DNA from: Sulfitobacter sp. LCG007
GTDB taxonomy: Bacteria; Pseudomonadota; Alphaproteobacteria; Rhodobacterales; Rhodobacteraceae
Assembly (NCBI RefSeq): GCF_040801785.1
Contig: NZ_CP161805.1
Span: 868,001 to 932,000, forward strand
Length of the DNA stretch: 64,000 nucleotides
Direction of reading: 5' to 3'
The notes under the pieces are model-generated. The model was not told where the DNA came from. It did no database searches and was given only the letters and a program-made list of their open reading frames with translations. This document shows, one piece after another, positions 35,186 through 44,000 of the stretch. A program made the position numbers and the translations under genes. Within the stretch, counting starts at the first letter, position 1. Every line of letters begins with the position of its first letter.

Positions 35186-35201
35186 TTAAGCCAAAATTAA
35201 C
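35186..35201 (+). promoter_or_regulatory. Full consensus CtrA binding site
   Basis: TTAA (35186-35189), a 7-nt spacer and TTAAC (35197-35201) match the CtrA consensus TTAA-N7-TTAAC exactly. Another GTTAAC lies at 35165-35170. The site is 64 nt upstream of the chosen response-regulator start and 103 nt upstream of divergent cobC. Confidence 0.7.
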
Positions 35202-35264
35202 GATATGGGACGAACAAGTGAAGATGTTGTGTCGATTGGGACGAATCCTGCGCCGGGAGGCGAG

Positions 35265-35642
35265 ATGAAGGTACTGATCGTGGAAAGCAGCCCGGAGCTT
35301 GGAAAAATCTGGGAGAACCACCTGCGGCGACGTGGCATGGAGGTTTCCCGCGCGGACGGTCAGACCTCTGCCATCGAGCATCTCGCCGGTTCGTCGCCCG
35401 ACGTCATCATTCTGGACCTGATCCTGGAGGATGGATCGGCGCTGGCAGTGGCGGATTATGCGAACTACCGGCTCCCGTCGGCGCAGGTCATCTTCGTGAC
35501 GAACACGTCGTTCTTCTCGGACGGATCGATCTTTTCGCTGGTTTCGAACGCCTGTGCCTTCGTCCAGAGCGAGACGCCGCCGGACGATCTTGTGGCTATG
35601 GTCGAGCATTACGGCAAACCCTCCCGGCGCGGCGCAGCCTGA
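35265..35642 (+). CDS. Receiver-only response regulator with degenerate phosphorylation pocket
   Basis: The 125-residue product is a CheY-like receiver: strand MKVLIVESS, helix PELGKIWENHL and the phospho-acceptor D51 in DVIILDLILEDG. The usual acidic pair after strand 1 is replaced by E7-S8-S9, and the conserved Lys (usually in KP near residue 105) appears as Ser in FVQSETPPDDL. Phosphorylation may therefore be weak or absent. ATG 35265 has GGGAGG 4 nt upstream; ATG 35205 would add 20 residues. A perfect CtrA site precedes it, suggesting cell-cycle or motility control. Output partner unknown. Confidence 0.85.
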   Translation: MKVLIVESSPELGKIWENHLRRRGMEVSRADGQTSAIEHLAGSSPDVIILDLILEDGSALAVADYANYRLPSAQVIFVTNTSFFSDGSIFSLVSNACAFVQSETPPDDLVAMVEHYGKPSRRGAA

Positions 35643-35645
35643 GTC

Positions 35646-35671
35646 GTAAGGTGCGGCCTGCCGCACCCTAC
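35646..35671. repeat. Dispersed palindromic repeat, copy 4
   Basis: GTAAGGTGCGGC-CT-GCCGCACCCTAC: the arms are 8 bp and the flanks GTAA/CTAC partly extend the symmetry. It lies between the converging response regulator and glutathionyl-hydroquinone reductase genes, directly after the former's stop. Confidence 0.75.
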
Positions 35672-35688
35672 CACAGGCTTCGATCCCT

Positions 35689-36669
35689 TCAGCCGCGATG
35701 ATGCGGCGCCATGAAATCCGGATCCGGACAGATCGGCACGATGCGGTGGGGGTTCACCGTATCGTGGCTGTAGTGATAGTGGCGCACGATATGGTCGAAA
35801 TGCGTCGTTTCCGCCACTCCTGGCACCTGGTACAGTTCGCGCGTGTAGGCCCACAGGTTCGGATAATCCACCAGCCGCGCGTGGTTGCACTTGAAGTGGT
35901 GATAGTAGACCTTGTCGAAGCGCAGAAGCGTCGTCAGAAGCCGCCAGTCCGCTTCGGTAATGCGATCGCCCATCAGGTACCGGTTTTCACCGAGATGGGC
36001 CTCTAGCCAGTCCATCGTCTCGAAGAGGGGATGCACGGCCTCGTCGTAGGCGTCCTGCGTGGTGGCGAAACCGCATTTGTACACGCCATTGTTCAGCGTG
36101 TCGTAGATGCGCGCATTGACCGGCTCGATCTTCTCGCGCAGATCCCGGGGCCAGAAATCCAGATCGTTGCCGGTGATGCCGTCGAAGGCCGAGTTGAACA
36201 TCCGGATGATTTCGGCGGACTCGTTGGAAACGATCGTGCCGCGTGTCTTGTCCCAGAGGATCGGCACCGTCACGCGGCCGGTGAAATCGGACTTGGCCTT
36301 CGTGTAGATGTCGCGGGCGTAGGGCAGGCCGAATTGGGTGTCGCCTGTCGCGCCCTCGAAATCCCTGCCGAAGCTCCATCCGTTCTCAAGCATGTCGGGA
36401 TGGACAACCGAAAGCCCGATATGCTGCTCGAGACCCTTGATGGCGCGGAATATAAGCGTCCGGTGCGCCCAGGGGCAGGCGAAGCTGACGTAAAGATGAT
36501 AGCGCCCGGATTCAGCCGCGAACCCGCCCTCTCCGCTGGGTCCCGCGCCGCCATCGGCAGTCACCCAGTTGCGGAACTTGGCCTCGTCGCGTTCGAATTT
36601 TCCACCGGACTCGGACGTATCGTACCACTTGTCCTTCCAGACACCGTCGACCAGCAAACCCATTTCCAT
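35689..36669 (-). CDS. Glutathionyl-hydroquinone reductase (Xi-class GST, YqjG/PcpF type)
   Basis: This enzyme reduces glutathionyl-hydroquinones to hydroquinones. The 326-residue protein has the catalytic Cys in SFACPWAHR (C65), RVTVPILWDK, the NESAEIIRMFN segment that follows cis-Pro, and YLMGDRITEADWRLLTTLLRFD in the C-terminal GST domain. ATG 36669 (MEMG) or 36663 (MGLLVDG) could be the start. The enzyme could serve quinone recycling in aromatic metabolism, but nothing nearby links it to the box cluster. Confidence 0.93.
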   Translation of the reverse strand: MEMGLLVDGVWKDKWYDTSESGGKFERDEAKFRNWVTADGGAGPSGEGGFAAESGRYHLYVSFACPWAHRTLIFRAIKGLEQHIGLSVVHPDMLENGWSFGRDFEGATGDTQFGLPYARDIYTKAKSDFTGRVTVPILWDKTRGTIVSNESAEIIRMFNSAFDGITGNDLDFWPRDLREKIEPVNARIYDTLNNGVYKCGFATTQDAYDEAVHPLFETMDWLEAHLGENRYLMGDRITEADWRLLTTLLRFDKVYYHHFKCNHARLVDYPNLWAYTRELYQVPGVAETTHFDHIVRHYHYSHDTVNPHRIVPICPDPDFMAPHHRG

Positions 36670-36837
36670 CTCCCATTCTGTTCGGGACGAAACTAGGCTC
36701 GAACGACGCCGATGAAACAGCGCGTCGCGCGCAAGCCGCCTGCATCACCGCACATGAAGTTAAGGCTGTCGGCAAAGTTCACTTGATTTTCATCGTGTCT
36801 GTGGCACTTCTTCCGGTACAGGCCGGGGGGATCTGCG

Positions 36838-37200
36838 ATGGAAGCGTTCTTGTCCAAGGAAATTCAGGCGGGCCTCGATCAGGCCCGGATCGCGGCGCTG
36901 CGAAAAAGTTCGCGCCTGCGCATAGAGCATGATGGCCGAAGCTATCCGGTCCTGAAGTACTGGAAGACGGGGTTCGCGATGGAGGCCGGATCGGCACCGG
37001 GTCTGCGCGGCTTTGTCGATCTCTTCGACGGGGCGAAGCATCTTTTCCAGTGTCTTGTCGTGGCCAGCGACGCCGAGGGTGCAGAACGGAAATTCGAATT
37101 CAAGCGCGCGACAGCCATACAGGGCGGACCGGCGCTCGACTTCGAACTTGCCGATGAGGCGCCCGTCGCGCTGATCGGGCAGGACCGTAGACAGGCCTGA
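36838..37200 (+). CDS. Conserved hypothetical protein, 120 aa, beta-rich
   Basis: The product has a helical N-terminus (FLSKEIQAGLDQARIAALRK) then a beta-rich part with RLRIEHDGRSYPVLKYW, GLRGFVDLFDGAKHLFQCLV and KFEFKRATAI. The strand pattern and RxxxR start could fit a PilZ-like barrel, but the second PilZ motif is not evident, so no function is assigned. ATG 36838 is preceded by a G-run (GGGGGG). It stands alone between divergent and converging genes. Confidence 0.65.
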   Translation: MEAFLSKEIQAGLDQARIAALRKSSRLRIEHDGRSYPVLKYWKTGFAMEAGSAPGLRGFVDLFDGAKHLFQCLVVASDAEGAERKFEFKRATAIQGGPALDFELADEAPVALIGQDRRQA

Positions 37201-37238
37201 TCGCCGGCTCATCGTCACCGGCATTGGGCCAGGTTGCG

Positions 37239-38408
37239 CTACTGGAGATCGGCGAAGGCTTCGGCCAGCCTGCCGCAAGCTTCCTCGATCCGCGCTTTCG
37301 GTGTCGCGAGGTTGAAGCGCAGGAAGTCGTCTCCGCCGGTCCCGAATGTCGTCCCATGGTTGGCAGCGATCATCGCCGACTTCTCCACGCGGGCGGTGAA
37401 TTCCTCGCGCGCCATTCCCGTGCCCGAGAAATCGACCCAGGCGAGATAGGTCGCCTCGAGCGGCATGGAAGCAAGGCCCGGTATCTTCCCGATCGCCGCA
37501 TCGAACAGACGCCGGTTGCCGTCGAGATAGCCGCATAGCGCATCGACCCAGGCCGCGCCCTCGGGGCTGTAGGCGGCGGTAGCCATGTGCAGGCCGAAGC
37601 TGTTGGGCGAAAGACCCAGCGCGGCCATGCGCTCGGCGAATTGATCGCGCATCCGGGGGTTCTCGATGATGACATTGCCCACATGTGCCCCCGCGATGTT
37701 GAAGGTCTTGGTCGTGGCGCTCATCATCACGAGCTTCTCTGTCACGCCTGGAACCGTCGCCGCGGGGACATGCCGGTTCCCCGGCATCATGATGTCCTGG
37801 TGGATCTCGTCCGAGACCAGCACGAGGTCGTGGCGCCGCGCGAAGTCCGAAACCGCTGCCACTTCCTCCCTGCTCCAGACCCGGCCGCCGGGGTTGTGCG
37901 GCGAGCAGAGGATGATCATCTTTTCCGAGCCGGTCATGGCTGCGTCCCAGCGGTCGATATCGAGGACGTAGCGGCCCTTTTCGAGCGCAAGCGGACATTC
38001 CACGATCTCGCGCCCGGCGGCTTTGATGACACGCGCGAAGGCGTGATAGACCGGCGTCATCAGCACGATGCCGTCGCCGGGAGAGGTGAAGCTGTCGATG
38101 CACAGCGCGGTTCCGTTCACGAGGCCATGTGTCGTGAAGATCCAGTCTGCTTCGGGCTTCCAGCCGTGACGGTGCTCCATCCACCAGATGATCGCATCCT
38201 TGTAGGCGCTGTCATCGCCGAAATAGCCGAAGACGCCGTGATCCACGAGCGATTGCAGCTTTTCCAGCACCACCTGCGGAGGGCGGAAGTCCATGTCCGC
38301 CACCCACATCGCAATGCCCTTGTCGGCGGGCACGCCGTAGACGGCTTCCATCTTGTCCCATTTGGCGCAATGCGTCCCGCGACGCTCGATCATCTCGTCG
38401 AAGCTCAT
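37239..38408 (-). CDS. MalY/PatB-family PLP enzyme (cystathionine beta-lyase-like C-S lyase)
   Basis: This fold-type I PLP enzyme is related to MalY/PatB, which cleave C-S bonds of cystathionine-like substrates. The 389-residue protein starts MSFDEMIERRGTHCAKWDKM, has MWVADMDFRPP near the N-terminus, SPHNPGGRVW, SDEIHQD and the PLP lysine K234 in SATTKTFNIAG. ATG 38408 gives the family N-terminus; upstream frame extension to 38459 is not needed. The exact substrate is not determinable. Confidence 0.9.
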   Translation of the reverse strand: MSFDEMIERRGTHCAKWDKMEAVYGVPADKGIAMWVADMDFRPPQVVLEKLQSLVDHGVFGYFGDDSAYKDAIIWWMEHRHGWKPEADWIFTTHGLVNGTALCIDSFTSPGDGIVLMTPVYHAFARVIKAAGREIVECPLALEKGRYVLDIDRWDAAMTGSEKMIILCSPHNPGGRVWSREEVAAVSDFARRHDLVLVSDEIHQDIMMPGNRHVPAATVPGVTEKLVMMSATTKTFNIAGAHVGNVIIENPRMRDQFAERMAALGLSPNSFGLHMATAAYSPEGAAWVDALCGYLDGNRRLFDAAIGKIPGLASMPLEATYLAWVDFSGTGMAREEFTARVEKSAMIAANHGTTFGTGGDDFLRFNLATPKARIEEACGRLAEAFADLQ

Positions 38409-38506
38409 GACCCGTATCCTTGAATTTTTCGCCAGCCTAACCGGGACGCCGGCAGGCACAAGGCCTGCATGTTGCGGTTGGCGTCGGCATCGCCTAAATC
38501 GGCCGG

Positions 38507-39025
38507 ATGAAGCGCGATATCATCCTTTTTCCCGATCCCCGGCTCAAGAAGGCCGCGGCCCCTGTCGACGATCTGAGCGACGATCTCAGGGCGCTTGCCA
38601 GGGACATGCTCGAAACGATGTATGACGCGCCGGGCATCGGACTTGCGGCGCCGCAAGTCGGGGTGCTGCAACGGCTCATCGTGCTCGACTGCGTCAAGGA
38701 CGACAGGGAAAAGCCGCGCCCGCTCGTCATGTTCAATCCCGAGATCGTTGCATCCTCGCCAGAGGCCAGCGTCTACGAGGAAGGCTGCCTGTCGCTTCCC
38801 GAGCAATACGCCGAGGTCACGCGTCCGGCGGAGGTCGAGGTGCGCTGGATCGATTCCGAGGGCAGGGAGCGGCAGGAAACCTTCGACAGGCTCTGGGCGA
38901 CCTGCGTGCAGCACGAGATCGACCATCTCGACGGCAAGCTCTTCATCGACTACCTCAAGCCGATGCGGCGCCAGATGATCACCCGCAAGATGGTCAAGAT
39001 GAAGCGCGAGCTCGCGCGGGGATGA
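38507..39025 (+). CDS. def: Peptide deformylase, complete active site
   Basis: This enzyme removes the formyl group from the initiator Met of nascent proteins. All three motifs are intact: GIGLAAPQVG (43-52), EGCLSLP with metal ligand C94, and QHEIDHLDG with H136, catalytic E137 and H140. At 172 residues it is normal length. Its stop overlaps the start of the second def-type gene (ATGA). It is the best candidate for the essential deformylase. Confidence 0.96.
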   Translation: MKRDIILFPDPRLKKAAAPVDDLSDDLRALARDMLETMYDAPGIGLAAPQVGVLQRLIVLDCVKDDREKPRPLVMFNPEIVASSPEASVYEEGCLSLPEQYAEVTRPAEVEVRWIDSEGRERQETFDRLWATCVQHEIDHLDGKLFIDYLKPMRRQMITRKMVKMKRELARG

Positions 39026-39525
39026 GCGTCCTGCCGATCCTGCTCTGGCCCGATGCGCGGCTCTCGGTGCCCTGCGCGCCGGTGGGCGAGGTCACGCAGG
39101 AGACGCGCGCACTTGCCGCCGACATGCTGGAAACCATGTATGCGGCCCCCGGGCGCGGGCTTGCGGGTCCGCAGGTGGGCGTTCTGAAGCGCATCTTCGT
39201 GATGGACGTGGCCTGGAAGGACGGAGCGGCCGAACCGATGGTGTTCATCGACCCGGATGTGACGCCGCTCGACCCCGAGCGGCGGACCGGAGCCGAAGGT
39301 TGCCTTTCGATTCCCGGCGTGACGGCACAGGTCGAACGCTGGGCGCGCGTGAAGGCCGCGTGGACGGACCTGGACGGGCAGCGGCGCGAAGGGACATTCG
39401 ACGGCTTTGCGGCAGTTTGCATCCAGCACGAGACGGATCACCTCGACGGGATCGTGACGCTCGACCGGGTCGGGGCGGACGTGCGGGACGAGATGCTGCG
39501 GGCTTACGAGACGGGTTCGGCTTGA
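39022..39525 (+). CDS. def: Peptide deformylase, second copy
   Basis: The 167-residue paralogue keeps the metal and catalytic residues: GRGLAGPQVG (44-53), EGCLSIP with C94, and QHETDHLDG with H136, E137 and H140. Arg replaces the middle residue of the first motif (GRGLAGPQ instead of GIGLAAPQ), which may shift substrate preference. It is coupled to genes on both sides by 4-nt overlaps. Probably active but secondary. Confidence 0.93.
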   Translation: MSVLPILLWPDARLSVPCAPVGEVTQETRALAADMLETMYAAPGRGLAGPQVGVLKRIFVMDVAWKDGAAEPMVFIDPDVTPLDPERRTGAEGCLSIPGVTAQVERWARVKAAWTDLDGQRREGTFDGFAAVCIQHETDHLDGIVTLDRVGADVRDEMLRAYETGSA

Positions 39526-40019
39526 CACGCCGGCGCATCCTGCCCTGGCCGGATCCCCGCCTGCGCAAGCCAGCCGCGCCGGTGGAAGAGATCACCGACG
39601 AGATCCGCGCGATCTGGGAGGACATGATCGAGACGATGGACGCGATGCCGGGCGTTGGCCTCGCGGGGCCGCAGATCGGGGTCATGCTGCAGCTGGCTGT
39701 GGTGGATGCGAGCGAGGCGCGCGATCGGCGCATCCGATTGGCCAATCCAGTGATGCTTGACGCCTCGGCGGTGATGCGCGAACACGAGGAAGGCAGCCCG
39801 AACCTGCCGGGGGTGTCGGCCAGGATTTCCCGCCCGCGGGGCGTGACGGTGCGCTACCTCGACGAGACCGGAGTCTGGACACGGCGCGATTTCGTCGGAC
39901 TGGAGGCTACGAGCGTGCAGCACCAGATCGATCATCTGCAGGGCAGGATGTATTTCGACCGCCTCGGCAAGGTGAAGCGCGACATGCTGCTGCGCCGGGC
40001 GCGGAAACTTGGGAACTGA
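39522..40019 (+). CDS. Peptide deformylase-like protein, active-site residues lost
   Basis: The 165-residue third paralogue starts with TTG 39522 overlapping the previous stop (TTGA). It keeps GVGLAGPQIG and the overall fold, but the EGCLS motif reads EGSPN, so the metal-ligand Cys is Ser (S92). HEXXH reads HQIDH, so the catalytic Glu is Gln (Q135). Both histidines (H134, H138) remain. Family knowledge says such a protein should not deformylate. It may bind the ribosome, the exit tunnel or the other copies. The frame is intact, so it is not a pseudogene by decay. Confidence 0.88.
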   Translation: MTRRRILPWPDPRLRKPAAPVEEITDEIRAIWEDMIETMDAMPGVGLAGPQIGVMLQLAVVDASEARDRRIRLANPVMLDASAVMREHEEGSPNLPGVSARISRPRGVTVRYLDETGVWTRRDFVGLEATSVQHQIDHLQGRMYFDRLGKVKRDMLLRRARKLGN

Positions 40020-40020
40020 C

Positions 40021-40075
40021 GGTGCGCCGGGGCGCACCTTACGGGCAGCTCCCGTAGGGTGGGCTCCAGCCCACC
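40021..40075. repeat. Dispersed palindromic repeats, copies 5 and 6 in tandem
   Basis: GGTGCGCC-GG-GGCGCACC-TTAC (40021-40042) is followed by TAGGGTGGGCT-CC-AGCCCACC (40055-40075). The two hairpins are mirror-placed: TTACGGG after the first answers CCCGTAG before the second. They separate the def array from fmt, whose start is 18 nt further on. Confidence 0.8.
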
Positions 40076-40093
40076 GTCGCTGGGGAGATCGTC

Positions 40094-41002
40094 ATGCGCG
40101 TGGTTTTCATGGGCACACCGGAATTTTCGGTCCCGGCGCTCGACGCGCTGGTCGGGGCGGGCCATGACGTCGTCTGCGTCTACAGCCAGCCACCGCGTCC
40201 GGCGGGGCGTGGCAAAAGGGACCGGCCAAGCCCGGTACAGGTCCGGGCCGAGGCGCTCGGGATCGAGCTGCGCCATCCGGTGAGTCTGAAGAGCGCGGAG
40301 GTTCAGGCCGATTTTGCGGCGCTGAAGCCGGATGTCGCCGTTGTGGTCGCCTATGGCCTCATCCTGCCGCAGCCGGTGCTGGATGCGCCGACACATGGCT
40401 GTCTCAACATTCATGCGAGCCTGCTGCCGCGCTGGCGCGGGGCCGCGCCGATCCACCGGGCGATCATGGCCGGCGACGCGCAGACCGGCGTGTGCATCAT
40501 GCAGATGGAAGCCGGGCTCGATACTGGCCCGGTGCTGCTTCGGGGCGAAACGCCGATCGGCGCGGAGGAGACCACGGAGGTGCTGCACGACCGGCTCGGC
40601 ATGCTGGGCGCCGGGCTCATCGTCGAGGCGCTTGAGCGTCTGGACAGCCTCGTGCCTGAACCGCAGCCGGCAGCGGGCGTGACCTACGCGGCCAAGATCG
40701 ACAAGGCGGAGGCGCGCATCGACTGGACACGCCCCGCGGCCGAAGTGGACCGCCAGATCCGGGGCATGGCGCCCTTTCCGGGTGCCTGGTTCGAGGCCAA
40801 CGGCACCCGCATCAAGGTGCTCGGCAGCCGCCTGGCGCAGGGTAGGGGAGAGCCCGGTACGGTCCTCCACGATCCCTTGCGGATCGTCTGCGGCACCGGT
40901 GCGGTCGAGCTGCTGCGCCTCCAGCGCGCCGGGAAGGGCGTGCAGGACGCCCGCGAGTTCCTCAACGGCTGGCCTCTGGCGGAAGGCCTGCGCCTTCAGT
41001 GA
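40094..41002 (+). CDS. fmt: Methionyl-tRNA formyltransferase
   Basis: Fmt formylates initiator Met-tRNA using 10-formyltetrahydrofolate. The 302-residue protein starts [20 protein letters not shown] and has the formyl-transferase motif [20 protein letters not shown] and [12 protein letters not shown]; a C-terminal OB-like domain follows. It sits downstream of the deformylase genes, the classical def-fmt pairing. The end is 10 nt from the converging indolepyruvate oxidoreductase gene. Confidence 0.96.
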   Translation: MRVVFMGTPEFSVPALDALVGAGHDVVCVYSQPPRPAGRGKRDRPSPVQVRAEALGIELRHPVSLKSAEVQADFAALKPDVAVVVAYGLILPQPVLDAPTHGCLNIHASLLPRWRGAAPIHRAIMAGDAQTGVCIMQMEAGLDTGPVLLRGETPIGAEETTEVLHDRLGMLGAGLIVEALERLDSLVPEPQPAAGVTYAAKIDKAEARIDWTRPAAEVDRQIRGMAPFPGAWFEANGTRIKVLGSRLAQGRGEPGTVLHDPLRIVCGTGAVELLRLQRAGKGVQDAREFLNGWPLAEGLRLQ

Positions 41003-41012
41003 TCCTGTGCGT

Positions 41013-44000
41013 TCAGCCCAGAAGAGCCGCCACTTCGGCCTTCACCTCTGCCGCCGCCTTTTCCTTCACCGGCCCGTAGCCGCGGATATCCATCGGTGCG
41101 GATAGCGCCCTCAGCGCGGCATCGGGCGCCAGCGTCCCGAGACGGGCGGGAAGTTCCGCGAGGATCGTCTCGTACCAGCCGATGAGATCGCGTTCCAGCC
41201 GTCGGTCGGGGTGATAGGCGAAGGGGTCGTACCAGCGTCCCCGGATCGACTTCATCCGCGCCAGCAGACCGAAGGCGGCGTTCATCCAGGGACCGAACTG
41301 CCGCTTCTTCGGCCGTCCCCGCGCGTCTCGCCGGGCGGGCAGGAGCGGCGGGGCGAGGTGGTGGTGCACCCTGTAGTCGCCTTCGAAATTCTCCGCGATG
41401 CGCTCGGCAAAGCCGGGCAGGCGATGCAGTCGCGCCACTTCGTATTCGTCCTTGTAGGCCATCAGCTTGAACAGCGACCTTGCGGCGGCGGCGCACAGCG
41501 CATCCGCCGCGTCGCCGGGCAGGGCGGCGTGAAAGGCCGCCAGCCGGTCGCGGTAGCGCGCGGCGTAGGCGGCATCCTGATAGTCGGTCAGGAAGGCCGC
41601 GCGCCGCTCGATCACGGCTTCGGGTGTATCGTCGGGCACTGCCGCATCGGGCAGGGCAGTGCGCAGCTTTTCCGGGGCCTGCGCCATCACGCGGCCATAG
41701 GAGAAGGCCATCATGTTGCGCTCCGGGGTCACGCCGTTCAGCTCGACGGCCCGCGCCAGCGCCTCGAGCCCCACCGGGACGAGGCCCTTCTGCCAGGCGA
41801 AACCCAGCATCATCATGTTGGCATAGACGGAATCGCCCAGCAGCGCCTCGGCCATCGCGTTGGCGTCGAAGGAGGACAGGTTCTCCGCCCCCACGGCACC
41901 CTCGATGACCGCGCGGCGCTCGGCGATCCTGAGGTCGGCGTCGCGGTTCAGCACAAGATCGCCTGTCGGCATCTCGGCCAGGTTCAGCACCATGCGCGTG
42001 CCGCGCCGGTAATGCGCCGAGGCCTTGGGTGCGGACGAGACGACCGCGTCGCAGCCGATGACCGCATCGGCCTGCGCCTCGTCGATCCGGACCTGATGAA
42101 CCAGCTCGGGGCGCTCTGCGAGGCGGACATAGCCCAGCACCGTACCGAACTTCTGAGCGAAGCCGGTAAAGTCGAGAACGCTCGACCCCTTGCCCTCCAG
42201 ATGCGCGGCCATGGAGATGACGGCGCCAACGGTGATCACGCCGGTGCCGCCGACGCCGGTGACGAGAAGATCATAAGGTGCCTCGAGCGTCGGAAGCTCG
42301 GGATCCGGCAGGGCAGCGGTCAGCGCCGCGACGTCGAACCCCGCGCCCGCCTTCCTGCGCCGCGTCGCGCCTTCGACGGTGACGAAGCTGGGGCAGAAAC
42401 CGTCGAGACAGGCGTAATCCTTGTTGCAGGAATTCTGGTTGATCTTGCGCTTGGTGCCGAACTCGGTCGGCAACGGCTCCACGCTCAGGCAGTTGCTGGC
42501 GATCGAGCAATCGCCGCAGCCTTCGCAGACGAGCTCGTTGATCATGACGAAGCGCTTGGGGTCCTCCATCCTGCCACGCTTGCGGCGGCGGCGTTTCTCG
42601 GTGGCGCAGGTCTGTTCGTAGATCAGCGCGGTGACGCCCGGGATCTCGCGCAGCTCGCGCTGGATCGCGTCGAGGCGGGAGCGGTCGTCGAAACTCGTGC
42701 CTGAGGGGAACTCCGCACGGTCGAACTTGCCGATGTCGTCCGACAGGACCGCAATGCGCGCGATTCCCTCGGCCCGGCAGCTCTGGGCGATGGCGGCGGC
42801 CGAGACGGGACCGTCCACGGGCTGGCCCCCTGTCATGGCGACCGCGTCGTTGTAGAGGATCTTGTAGGTGATGTTGGTCCTCGCCGCGACCGCCTGCCGG
42901 ATCGCCAGCACGCCGGAATGATACCATGTCCCCTCGCCGAGGTTCTGGAAGATGTGCTTGCCGCCGTTGAACATCGACTGGGCGATCCATGGCACGCCTT
43001 CGCCGCCCATCTGGGCATAGCCCACCGTCTCGCGGTCCATCCAGCTTGCCATCACGTGACAGCCGATGCCCGAGGCGGCAATCGAGCCTTCCGGCACGCG
43101 GGTGGAGGTGTTGTGCGGGCAGCCCGAGCAGAAATAGGGGGTCCGTGTCGCGCCCTTGACGGACAGGAGTTGCGGCACGGTCTCGGTCAGCGCCCTGGCC
43201 TTCGCGGGAAAGCCTTCCTCGGGGAAGAAGGCATCGAGGCGCGCGGCGATGATCGGCAGCAGCAATCGTGGCGAAAGCTCTCCGGTCCAGGGGACCAGCG
43301 GGTTCATCGCCTCGTCGTACTTGCCCACCATCCGTTCGGGCTTGCGTCCGGGCCAGTCGTAGAACTGTTCCTTGAACTGGCTTTCGATGATGCCGCGCTT
43401 TTCCTCGACGACCAGCACCTCGCGCTTGCCGGTGACGAAATCGAGCGCCGAATTATGGGCGAGCGGCCAGACCATCCCGACCTTGTAGATGTCGATGCCA
43501 AGCGTCCGGCAGCGCGCCTCGTCGAGCCCCAGCAGCCGCAGCGCCTCCATCAGGTCGAGATGCCCCTTGCCGGTGGAGACGAAGCCGAAGGTGGCGTCCG
43601 TGATGCCGTAGATGGCGCGGTCGATCGGGTTGGCCTCGACAAAGGCCTGCACGGCGGCAAGCTTGTGGCGGATGCGCGTCTCGATCTCCGGCGAGGGCAG
43701 GTCCGCCACGCGCACATGCAGCCCGCCGGGCGGGACGGTGATGTCGGGTTGCGTGAACACGCGGTCGGGGCTCAGCTCGACCGACATTCCCGACTCGACG
43801 GTTTCCGAAATCGCCTTGAAACCGACCCAGGTGCCGGAAAAGCGCGAGAGGGCATACCCGTATTCGCCGAAGGCCTGATACTCCGCGACCGAGGCGGGGT
43901 TCAGGGTCGGCATGAACCAGGCCATGAAGGCGACGTCTGACTGATGCGGCATGGAAGACGAGACGCTGCCGTGATCGTCGCCCGCCACCACCAGCACGCC

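Noticed and set aside
35084-35264. Cobalamin riboswitch upstream of cobC
   Set aside because: No B12-box or matching long structured leader on the minus strand. Only AT-rich promoter-like sequence and the CtrA site.
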